From Bin52 sp965213935 (GTDB lineage: Bacteria > Pseudomonadota > Alphaproteobacteria > Thalassobaculales > Thalassobaculaceae), in contig CBDCAO010000010.1 of the NCBI GenBank assembly GCA_965213935.1, forward strand, positions 620,001-684,000: a stretch of 64,000 bases of DNA, read 5' to 3'. Both the position numbers and the translations under genes were made by a program. The notes beneath the pieces were generated by a model. That model searched no databases, was not told the DNA's origin, and saw nothing but the letters and a program-made list of their open reading frames with translations. Below, piece by piece: positions 17,458 to 24,593 of the stretch (position 1 is the first letter of the stretch; the number at the start of each line of letters is the position of its first letter).

Positions 17458-18486
17458 CTACTGTGCGGTCCCTGCGTCGAGGGTGTGCAGGAGTTCGGTT
17501 GCTCGGGCACGCTTGTCGGGACTTGCATCGCGCTGGACGATCCGCAGCAACGCGTCCCGCGCTGTCATGTCGCCGCGTTCCGCCATGTCGAAGGCCATGC
17601 GGTCCCTGCGTTCGTAATGGCTGGTGTCGTAGGGTACCACCACCGGGTCGAGCGCGCGCCAGTACCAGGCCTGGTCCATGTTTTCCCAACCGGCGTAGAC
17701 CTCGTCCCACGTCCCGTTGCCGGCATAGGGTTCCATGTTCGGTTTCGCGATCGGCCAGGAAGCCGGCTGGTAGCGCGCATCGAAGGACTGGCGCAGTTCG
17801 CCGGTGCGATTGGGCAGCGCCTGGTGAACGGTGGTGTCGGAGAAGACCAACGCGTCGCCCGCGCGAAAGTCGCCGGTTACCCAGGTCCCGGGGACGGGTA
17901 CGCAGATGTCCATGCCGCCCGCCCCGGATCCGACCCGGGTTTCGAGCACACCGGCCCGATGCGATCCCGCAGCGACGGCGAGCGGCCCCTTCTCGCGGGG
18001 ACAGTCTCCAATGGGCACCCAGAGTGCCTGGTTGGTTGCGCCGCCGATGTGCACCTTGTCCTGGTGGACGCCGGTGGTGAAATCGAAGTCATGGCGTTGG
18101 GGAAAGATATTGCGCTGTACGAACATCGGATGCGCGAGCGGCGCCTCCCCGAAGATGCGCTCGAACAGGCTGATCACGTTCGGATGGGTGCGCAACCGGT
18201 GCAGTTCCTCATCGGTCCACAACCCGCGGAACACCCGCATGTACCGTTCCTCCGGGTCCTTGCAGGCGGCGGACGCAAGCGCAATGGCGTCATCGACATC
18301 GTGGTCAGGATCCAGCCAGCCGCCCGCCGCGGCCTTCTGCAGCAACCGGCGGCGTACCCGCTGGATATCCCCGGCCGGGAACAGACCGCGCAGGAACAGA
18401 TACCCGTCTTCCTCGAGCCGGACCTTCAGGGCCTGACCGTTTGACATGAGTGCGGTTGAATCGCGAAAGGACTGCATCTCGATCAT
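17458..18486 (-). CDS. Phytanoyl-CoA dioxygenase family protein
   Basis: Fe(II)/2-oxoglutarate-dependent oxygenase of 342 residues with a double-stranded beta-helix. The iron ligands are visible as His141-x-Asp143 (GVHQDKVH) and distal His221 (TVHQALPNRTG), with Arg227 a good candidate for 2-oxoglutarate binding. Family members hydroxylate fatty acyl-CoAs, ectoine, phosphonates or secondary metabolites; the substrate here is not deducible. It is the first gene of the operon with the 2Fe-2S and molybdenum subunits and the flavin oxidoreductase, so it may perform an early hydroxylation in the same pathway. An ATG 13 codons inside (MSNGQALKV) is an alternative start. Confidence 0.85.
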   Translation of the reverse strand: MIEMQSFRDSTALMSNGQALKVRLEEDGYLFLRGLFPAGDIQRVRRRLLQKAAAGGWLDPDHDVDDAIALASAACKDPEERYMRVFRGLWTDEELHRLRTHPNVISLFERIFGEAPLAHPMFVQRNIFPQRHDFDFTTGVHQDKVHIGGATNQALWVPIGDCPREKGPLAVAAGSHRAGVLETRVGSGAGGMDICVPVPGTWVTGDFRAGDALVFSDTTVHQALPNRTGELRQSFDARYQPASWPIAKPNMEPYAGNGTWDEVYAGWENMDQAWYWRALDPVVVPYDTSHYERRDRMAFDMAERGDMTARDALLRIVQRDASPDKRARATELLHTLDAGTAQ

Positions 18487-18820
18487 GGCTGCGTTCCGCT
18501 ATGGTTCCCGGTGAGGCCACAGCCTGCGCTCCCGGCCGCAGCCGCGTCAAGATGGCCGCCGCCGCAACACGTTGATACCGAGCCCTGTCGCTGACCGGCA
18601 TCCGCATTCACGAGCGGACTGACCTGCCGCGATGCTGCGCAGGACCAGTTCAAGCGGGGCGGGTTTCCTGCCATGCCGGCCGCAGCCATCGCGGGCTCTT
18701 CCGGACATCGGGTTCCGATGTCCTCCCGGGGTCGGTGGTCGGTCGGAGAACCGCTCACGGTCACAATGGCGTCGGGCAGGGTTCCTGGCCGGGGCGCATT
18801 CCGCGCAGCGGAGCCAGCGA
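18487..18820. other. Gene-free stretch between the PhyH gene and tRNA-Val
   Basis: About 335 bases with no open frame that resembles a protein. It presumably carries the promoter of the minus-strand dioxygenase operon and the 3' flank of tRNA-Val. I see no convincing terminator or other site. Confidence 0.45.
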
Positions 18821-18895
18821 TGGTGGGCGCGGCTGGGATTGAACCAGCGACCCCTCGCGTGTGAGGCGAGTGCTCTCCCGCTGAGCTACGCGCCC
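18821..18895 (-). tRNA. tRNA-Val (anticodon CAC)
   Basis: Cloverleaf reads cleanly on the minus strand. The acceptor stem GGGCGCG pairs with CGCGCCC, the D-arm contains TAGCTCAGCGGGAGAGCA, the anticodon stem CTCGC/GCGAG encloses loop CTCACAC with anticodon CAC, and the T-arm holds GGTTCAATCC. The discriminator is A and the CCA end is encoded (18821-18823). It reads GTG codons. No other tRNA is adjacent. Confidence 0.96.
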
Positions 18896-18999
18896 ACGCT
18901 GGAGCAGGGCACGTACCGGAACCGTCGTGGTCCTGTCAACGGTGCGGGTTGCCGGGAACGGCGCCGACGGGTCATCATGGCAACGGTCAGACGGGGAGC

Positions 19000-19590
19000 A
19001 TGCAGGTGTCACGAGATCCCGAGATCAGACGACTGCTCGAGGCGCACCGTGCCGCCTCCGCTTCCGCGTCCGGAGCGGTCATGGAACTGTTCGATCGCTG
19101 CCACGATGCGCTCGAAACTCCTGGCCGACCAGGCCTGTCGCTTGAACCCGAAACCATCCCGGTCTGCCAGTACCTCGACACGGCGCTCGCCGCAGCGGCT
19201 CCGGGAGCCGTGCAAGGGCTGGCGGATTGCCTGGCCGGGCTGGCGCCTCGGCTGGCCTGGAAGCGGCGCGAGGACATCGAGTACACCGACCCGGGGTTTC
19301 CGGACGGCCATGCCAATGCCGTGCTTGTCGGTGCCGGGGGTCTTGAGGAACACCGGGACGTCCGGCTGGGAGTCAGCCTGGTTGCGCCCGACGTGACCTA
19401 TCCGGATCATCGCCATCCGCCTGAGGAGGGCTACCTGGTGCTGAGCGCCGGTTTCTGGCGCCAGGACCACGGCGAGTGGTTCGAGCGCGCCTCCGGCGAA
19501 ACCGTCCACAATGTTGCAAACATCTGGCACGCCATGCGGGCCGGATCGGTGCCGCTGTTCGCCATGTGGATGTTGTGGACCGGTGCGTGA
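19000..19590 (+). CDS. Cupin of the DMSP lyase family
   Basis: About 196 residues with a C-terminal cupin like bacterial dimethylsulfoniopropionate lyases (DddL/DddQ/DddW type), which split DMSP into acrylate and dimethyl sulfide. The metal-binding motif is YPDHRHPPEEGYLVLSAG with His137, His139 and Glu143 as likely ligands and Tyr145 next to them; His177 in ANIWHAMRAG is the expected fourth ligand. Tyr145 matches the position of the catalytic tyrosine in the family. I chose the ATG at 19000; GGGGAG lies very close to it, so a start further in or upstream (TTG at 18949) is possible. It stands alone, convergent with the amidinotransferase two bases away. No dddP, dmdA or acrylate genes are nearby, so activity on DMSP is an inference. 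Confidence 0.68.
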   Translation: MQVSRDPEIRRLLEAHRAASASASGAVMELFDRCHDALETPGRPGLSLEPETIPVCQYLDTALAAAAPGAVQGLADCLAGLAPRLAWKRREDIEYTDPGFPDGHANAVLVGAGGLEEHRDVRLGVSLVAPDVTYPDHRHPPEEGYLVLSAGFWRQDHGEWFERASGETVHNVANIWHAMRAGSVPLFAMWMLWTGA

Positions 19591-19592
19591 GG

Positions 19593-20714
19593 CTACTGCA
19601 CCGGGAAGTAGTCCTCCCGCTCGCCGTCGCGCCTGACGTCGGCGGTGCAGCAGTGCAGGCCGCCGCCAAAGGCGTAGGCGTCACGCAGGTCGACCTCGAC
19701 CACCTCCATGCCGAGCCGGTCGAGCTGTTCCGCCTGGTAGACCTCGGACTTCTCGACGCACACCGTCTTCGGGTCGAGCACCAGCACGTTCATTGACAGC
19801 CAGACCGACGAGTAGCACAGCGGCGGCGGCTCGTTGTGGGCCGGCTGGGCAGCGTCGACGATTTCCCAGTCGTTGCGCTCAAACATCCGGCGCTGTTCCT
19901 CGGGCAGACGGCGCTGCGGGTTGTTCAGGATCAGTCCGGGGCGGATCGGGGTGAAGGTGGCATCGATGTGGATCGGGTAGGGGTCGCCCGGAAAGTTCAC
20001 GGCGTGAACCCTGTGGTCCGGGAAGTGCCGCTGCAGCCAGTCAATTCCCTTCATGTTGGTGGTGAACCCGTGCTGAACCACGAGATCCCTGCCGAAACGC
20101 AGGACGTCGGCCGCGTCGAACAGCGGTTCCTCTTCCGTGGTCACGAAGTGTCGTGCCGCGGTCCATTCCAGCCGCTTCGCGATGCCGATGTCGCCGGAAA
20201 GATAATCGGGCCTGTAGTCCGCGTCGGTCAGCCGGGGTTTGGGAGCCGACTCGTGTCGCATCTCCGGGTCCTCGACGTAGTAGCGCTGGAGCAGCGGCCG
20301 GTAACACAGGTATTCGAACCAGCGGCACCGGTAGGACATGGTTGCCTCGAGGATCTCCTTGCCCACGGTCAACAGAACGTCGCGCGGCGGCATGCAGCCG
20401 AACATGGTCCCGGTTTCCCAGTCCGGGGTTGCGACCGGCTGGTTGAAGTCGATTGGTGTCGGCCGGTCGACCACGATGTCGCGGGCGCGCAGCTGGTCAC
20501 TGAACCGGTCCAGGAGCTCGTTGGCGCGCGCGACGGTGTCGGTCGGCCGTGGTCCGTGCAGCCCGCGCATGTCACTGTCTTCAGGGACCTTGGCATCGAG
20601 GGCCGGTTCCGGGGGCGGGATGCAGCCTCCGTCAGCCCGGCCCACGATGACATGGCGCAACCGGTCCCATTCGTTCCAGCTGCTGACGATTGTGCTCTGT
20701 TCCGGCGTCGCCAT
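19593..20714 (-). CDS. Glycine amidinotransferase (L-arginine:glycine amidinotransferase-like)
   Basis: Transfers the amidino group of arginine to an amine, classically glycine, giving guanidinoacetate and ornithine. The protein (373 residues from the ATG at 20714) follows animal mitochondrial GATM closely from end to end. It has WNEWDRLRHVIVG at the start, FDAADVLRFGRD with the active-site Asp near 203, PIHIDATF with His249, SVWLSMNVLVLD, and GGGLHCCTADVRR with nucleophile Cys355. Bacterial relatives also act in toxin pathways (cylindrospermopsin, saxitoxin), but no polyketide or other biosynthetic genes are nearby. A zinc alcohol dehydrogenase lies upstream, 64 bases away on the same strand. 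No guanidinoacetate methyltransferase is visible in the window. Confidence 0.85.
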   Translation of the reverse strand: MATPEQSTIVSSWNEWDRLRHVIVGRADGGCIPPPEPALDAKVPEDSDMRGLHGPRPTDTVARANELLDRFSDQLRARDIVVDRPTPIDFNQPVATPDWETGTMFGCMPPRDVLLTVGKEILEATMSYRCRWFEYLCYRPLLQRYYVEDPEMRHESAPKPRLTDADYRPDYLSGDIGIAKRLEWTAARHFVTTEEEPLFDAADVLRFGRDLVVQHGFTTNMKGIDWLQRHFPDHRVHAVNFPGDPYPIHIDATFTPIRPGLILNNPQRRLPEEQRRMFERNDWEIVDAAQPAHNEPPPLCYSSVWLSMNVLVLDPKTVCVEKSEVYQAEQLDRLGMEVVEVDLRDAYAFGGGLHCCTADVRRDGEREDYFPVQ

Positions 20715-20778
20715 GGTGCGTGCCTCCGGGCCGCTGTGCAAACTTCGGGGCGGTGCGGTCCGGCCAGAAGTGCGCAGG

Positions 20779-21819
20779 TCAGGCCGGCGCGAGCATCACC
20801 TTGATCTGGTCGCCAGGTCGCTTCAGTGCCTCGAAGGCCTCGGGGAATTCGCCGAACCCGACCGATCCCGTTACCAGGCCCGCTGCGTTGATACGTCCCT
20901 GTGCCAGCATGTCCACGACCATCTCGAAGTCGGCGCGCTCGTAGACGAAACAGAAGACAATGTCGACCTCCTTGACCAGCGCCTCCGACGGCATGAAGCG
21001 GTCCTCGACCATGCACAGGCCGACCACCGTCACCCGTCCGCCGATTGCTGCGAGGTCAACCGCGACCTGCAGCGATCCCGGCACCCCGACGGCATCGAAC
21101 ACGACATCAGGCGCACAGCCCGCCGCGTCGGCGAACTGCTCCGCGACATTGCCCGCCGTGGCATCAAGCGCGACGGTGGCGCCGAACCCGAGCGCGGCTT
21201 CCGCACGCGCACGAACGAGATCACTCACCGCGACGGTACGGGCGCCAAAGAAACGGCTCCAGAGCGCGATGCACAGTCCGACCGGACCGCCACCGACGAC
21301 GAGCACCGAGTCGCCGGGCTGCAGGCGCGCCCGCTTGACCGCGTGCAGTCCGACCGCGAGCGGCTCGACCAGCGCGCCTTCCTCGAAACTCACCCGGTCG
21401 GGAAGGTGCAGGGTTTCGCGAACCCCGACCCGGGTGTACTCCGCATAGGCGCCCGTGACCTCCCTCGAGGACCGAATCCGCCCGTCCGGACACCGGTGAG
21501 GCTTGCCGGCGAGACACGCCGGGCACTGTCCGCAGCCGAGTTGCGGCATGGCACAGATCCGGTCACCGACCGCCCATGGACCGGACACGTCGCGGCCGAT
21601 CTCGACGATCTCGCCGGCGAACTCGTGGCCCATCACGGCGCCGGGATGGATGTTGCGCCAGCCGGATTCCTCATTGTTGACTTCCGACCAGTGCAGGTCG
21701 GTCCCGCAGATACCACAGGCGCAGACGCGGATCACCATGCCGTCGGGACTGCATGCGGGGTCCGCGACATCCTCGATCGACAGTGGCAGGCCTGAGCGAT
21801 GAAATACGGCAGCCTTCAT
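20779..21819 (-). CDS. Zinc-dependent alcohol dehydrogenase (threonine/sorbitol dehydrogenase type)
   Basis: Medium-chain dehydrogenase of 346 residues that oxidises an alcohol with NAD(P). Catalytic zinc ligands are Cys38 (CGICGTD) and His65-Glu66 (GHEFAGE). Structural zinc cysteines are at 96, 99, 102 and 110 (CGQCPACLAGKPHRC). The Rossmann motif VVGGGPVGL follows near residue 175. The pattern resembles L-threonine 3-dehydrogenase and 2,3-butanediol dehydrogenase, but the substrate is not certain. It lies upstream of the amidinotransferase gene in the same direction and is divergent from the MaoC-like gene. Confidence 0.86.
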   Translation of the reverse strand: MKAAVFHRSGLPLSIEDVADPACSPDGMVIRVCACGICGTDLHWSEVNNEESGWRNIHPGAVMGHEFAGEIVEIGRDVSGPWAVGDRICAMPQLGCGQCPACLAGKPHRCPDGRIRSSREVTGAYAEYTRVGVRETLHLPDRVSFEEGALVEPLAVGLHAVKRARLQPGDSVLVVGGGPVGLCIALWSRFFGARTVAVSDLVRARAEAALGFGATVALDATAGNVAEQFADAAGCAPDVVFDAVGVPGSLQVAVDLAAIGGRVTVVGLCMVEDRFMPSEALVKEVDIVFCFVYERADFEMVVDMLAQGRINAAGLVTGSVGFGEFPEAFEALKRPGDQIKVMLAPA

Positions 21820-21963
21820 GGTCGAGCTCCGGGACGGTCATGTGCATGACGGCATCCTGAAGAGTTGGACCTGCGCAGACAATGGGGATCGTGTGCGTCG
21901 GATATGACTTGCGGTCCCCGACGTTCCGGTTAGCCTTGGTGCGACTGGAGGAGGATGTTGCCC

Positions 21964-22770
21964 ATGGATACCCGGTCCGACCTGACCCACGCCGTCCAGG
22001 CGCTCAATCTCGCCGCCAACTCGGAGAACCGGATCCATGACGATGCGGTCGCCCGACGCTTCGGCTTCAAGGGCGGGCTGGTGCCGGGTGTCGAGGTGTA
22101 TGCCTACATGACAAACCCGGTGGTGCGGCATTTCGGTGTCGACTGGCTGCGATCCGGCATGGCCGAGTGCCGGCTCAGGAAGCCGGTTTACGACGGGTGC
22201 GAGGCGGTCGCATCGGCCCGGCCGGACGGAGAGGGCGGACTGGATCTGGCCGTGCGGTCCGGGGGGATCGCCTGTGCGAGCGGAAAGGCGTCGCTGCCAC
22301 GGATGCCGGCCAGGGTGCACACTGAAATTCCGCATGCGCCGATAACCGGTGAACTCCCTCCGGCCTCACCGGAATCCCTTCCCGCTGGTGCGGTCCTCGG
22401 AACCTTCGTCGAGGAGATGACGCCCGGGCTGATGGAGGAATACCTCGAGGGCGCCCGCGAAACCCTCGAGCTCTATCGGGATGCCCGTCTGGTCCATCCC
22501 GGGTGGATCCTCCGGCTCGCCAACCGGGCGTTGACGGAAAACGTCACCCTGGGCCCCTGGATGCATGTCGGCAGCACGGTGCGGAATCTCGACAGCGTGT
22601 CCTGGGGCGAACGGCTGGAGGCGCGCTCACGGGTGACCCGGAACCACGAGCACAAGGGACACCTGTTCGTCGAGCTTGATGTTGCGGTGCTTCGCGACGA
22701 CGGAATGGCGGTTGCGCGGATCGACCATGTCTCGATCTACCGGCCGCGCCAGGTCAGCGACGCTGCCTGA
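21964..22770 (+). CDS. MaoC-like (hotdog fold) double-domain protein
   Basis: About 268 residues with two hotdog-like halves. The first half holds NSENRIHDDAVARRFGFKGGLVPGVEVYAYM, where the D-x-A-x-x-x-G-F-x-G-x-x-x-P-G pattern resembles the MaoC/hydratase active-site helix. The second half holds GSTVRNLDSVSWGERLEARS and an RVTRNHEHKGHLFVELDV strand pair. I prefer the ATG at 21964 because GGAGGAGG lies about nine bases upstream; an ATG at 21955 is in frame. It is followed 41 bases later by an enoyl-CoA hydratase gene on the same strand, so both probably act on acyl-CoA compounds. A hydratase or thioesterase function is inferred; the substrate is unknown. Confidence 0.7.
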   Translation: MDTRSDLTHAVQALNLAANSENRIHDDAVARRFGFKGGLVPGVEVYAYMTNPVVRHFGVDWLRSGMAECRLRKPVYDGCEAVASARPDGEGGLDLAVRSGGIACASGKASLPRMPARVHTEIPHAPITGELPPASPESLPAGAVLGTFVEEMTPGLMEEYLEGARETLELYRDARLVHPGWILRLANRALTENVTLGPWMHVGSTVRNLDSVSWGERLEARSRVTRNHEHKGHLFVELDVAVLRDDGMAVARIDHVSIYRPRQVSDAA

Positions 22771-22811
22771 ACCGGCCGACGGGACCTTGAAGCCACAACG
22801 GGAGCAAGAGA

Positions 22812-23585
22812 ATGCCCGAGTATCACCGGGTCGAGCGCGACGGCCGTGTCATGGTGGTCACGCTCGACCGACCCGAACGCATGAACGCGCTGCACTCGCC
22901 GGCTCATTTCGAGCTGGATCGGACCTTCAACACGTTCGAATCCGACCCGTCGCTCTGGGTCGCGATCCTCACCGGAGCCGGCGAGCGGGCATTCAGTGCC
23001 GGTAACGATCTCAAGTTTCAGGCCGAGGGCGGAACCCGCGAGCGTCCGCCAAGTGGCTTCGGAGGCCTCACCGAGCGATTCGACCGGGCCAAGCCGGTGA
23101 TCGCCGCCGTCAACGGCGTGGCCATGGGCGGCGGGTTCGAGCTTGCACTTGCGTGCGATGTCATCATCGCTGCGGAGAATGCGCGGTTTGCCCTCCCGGA
23201 GCCGCGCGTCGGCCTGGCGGCACTCGCCGGTGGCCTGCACCGCCTGCCCCGGATGATTCCGCCGAAACACGCGATGGGCATGATTCTCACCGGACGCCAC
23301 GTCCCGGCGGCAGAAGGTCATGACCTCGGCTTCGTGACCCGGGTGGTGCCGGAAGGCGATGCACTGTCCGCCGCACGCGAGTTTGCTGCACAGATCCTGG
23401 AGTGTTCGCCGGTCTCGATCAGAACCAGCATGGACGTGGTTCGCCGGGGCCTTGAGCACGCCGACCTGCGCACCGCTATGCGGATGCAGTACGACAGCGT
23501 GACCACGCTGCGCAACAGCGAGGATACCGTCGAGGGACCGCGGGCGTTTGCACAGAAGCGCCGGCCCAACTGGACCGGTCGCTGA
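22812..23585 (+). CDS. Enoyl-CoA hydratase/isomerase family protein
   Basis: Crotonase-fold protein of 257 residues. The oxyanion-hole segments are visible: RAFSAGNDLKF and AVNGVAMGGGFELALACDV. The catalytic-region helix reads FALPEPRVGLAALAGGLHRLPR, close to carnitinyl-CoA dehydratase (CaiD) and related hydratases. It has GGGAGC-like ribosome binding before the ATG and sits directly downstream of the MaoC-like gene, probably in one transcript. It converges on sixA with eight bases between the two ends. Exact substrate unknown. Confidence 0.83.
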   Translation: MPEYHRVERDGRVMVVTLDRPERMNALHSPAHFELDRTFNTFESDPSLWVAILTGAGERAFSAGNDLKFQAEGGTRERPPSGFGGLTERFDRAKPVIAAVNGVAMGGGFELALACDVIIAAENARFALPEPRVGLAALAGGLHRLPRMIPPKHAMGMILTGRHVPAAEGHDLGFVTRVVPEGDALSAAREFAAQILECSPVSIRTSMDVVRRGLEHADLRTAMRMQYDSVTTLRNSEDTVEGPRAFAQKRRPNWTGR

Positions 23586-23593
23586 ACGGACGG

Positions 23594-24118
23594 TCACGCG
23601 TCCGGACGCGAAGCCGCTCGCTCAAGGACACGCGGCAGGATCCAGTCGACGCGCACACCGCTGCCGGGCTTGATCGCCGACCAGCGGTCCGTCTCGAAAC
23701 GAAGCACCGCGACCGCCCCGGTCGGGTACCGGGCCGCGTAGGGCGGGTCCGCCGAGCCGTCCAGCACAAGGGCGAGGTGGCGGATTCCGGGCTCGTGGGC
23801 AACCAGCATCACGGTTTCGTGCGCGTGCCCGAAAGTGCCGAGGACGGCGGACATCTGACCGGGTGCGGCAAGGTAGAGTTCCCGTCTTTCGACTACCGGC
23901 GGTGACGGGGTCCAGCAGGCCGCGATGCGGTTCGCCGTATCGAGTGCCCGGGTCGCGGTCGAGGAAATGACGACGCCGGGAGCGGCTCTGGACGCAAGCG
24001 CACTTCCGACCAGTCCGGTCGCCCGGATCCCGCGCGGCGCCAGCGGCCGGTCATGGTCATCGAGTGCCGGGTCCGACCAGTCCGACTTTGCGTGCCGGAC
24101 CAGAAGCAACGTCTTCAT
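23594..24118 (-). CDS. sixA: SixA-type histidine phosphatase
   Basis: Small histidine phosphatase (174 residues). The phosphate-binding RHG motif reads LVRHAKS with Arg8 and nucleophile His9, typical of SixA proteins, which use RHA rather than RHG. The conserved DHDRPLAPRG lies near residue 21 and the second histidine is in LVAHEPGIRHL. SixA removes phosphate from histidine phosphotransfer domains or the nitrogen phosphotransfer system. It is last in a minus-strand run after rpsA and the GFA gene, with 27 bases between it and the GFA stop. Confidence 0.8.
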   Translation of the reverse strand: MKTLLLVRHAKSDWSDPALDDHDRPLAPRGIRATGLVGSALASRAAPGVVISSTATRALDTANRIAACWTPSPPVVERRELYLAAPGQMSAVLGTFGHAHETVMLVAHEPGIRHLALVLDGSADPPYAARYPTGAVAVLRFETDRWSAIKPGSGVRVDWILPRVLERAASRPDA

Positions 24119-24145
24119 CGACCGGCCTTTCGTGGTGTCTCCCGG

Positions 24146-24574
24146 TCAGGTGATCCTGGCCGGCATCCAGCGCTGGCGCCGCCGGCCGCGCCGGACTTCG
24201 GGGTTTTCTCCGTCATAGTCGATCGGGACCGGGTCCGACACGCGTTCGGGTGCCACATCGAGCGCGTTGACGATGCAGGTGGCGAGCAGGCCGTCTGCAT
24301 CCTCGTCCTGCATGACGGCGGCGACATAGACGCCGCACTCGCGGCAAACGAGGTAGTCGGTGATGCCGTGTCCCATGCGGTAGGCCGACAGGCTGTCGCG
24401 GTTGCGAATCACAATGTCCAGGCGACCGCCGGGATCGGCAGTCGCGCGGACATTGTGCTTGCGGCAGAACGAACACTGGCAGGCCCGGATCGGGAGGTCC
24501 TCGAAGCGCCCCGCGGCATGGAACTCCAGCCGCAGGTTACCGCAATGACAACCGCCTTCCAGTCGCTCTGCCAT
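24146..24574 (-). CDS. GFA-family zinc protein
   Basis: A 142-residue protein of the Gfa / CENP-V family, a Mss4-like zinc fold. Zinc-ligand cysteines are Cys9 and Cys11 (GGCHCGNLR), Cys32, Cys34 and Cys37 (ACQCSFCRKH), and Cys77 and Cys80 (LVCRECGVY). The family was named for glutathione-dependent formaldehyde activation, but that activity has been questioned, so the role is open. The ATG at 24574 is chosen over the longer frame because GGAGG with GGAAG precedes it and homology begins at the first residue. It lies 19 bases downstream of rpsA and may share its transcript. Confidence 0.83.
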   Translation of the reverse strand: MAERLEGGCHCGNLRLEFHAAGRFEDLPIRACQCSFCRKHNVRATADPGGRLDIVIRNRDSLSAYRMGHGITDYLVCRECGVYVAAVMQDEDADGLLATCIVNALDVAPERVSDPVPIDYDGENPEVRRGRRRQRWMPARIT

Positions 24575-24593
24575 CGAACTTCCGCCTCCGCGA

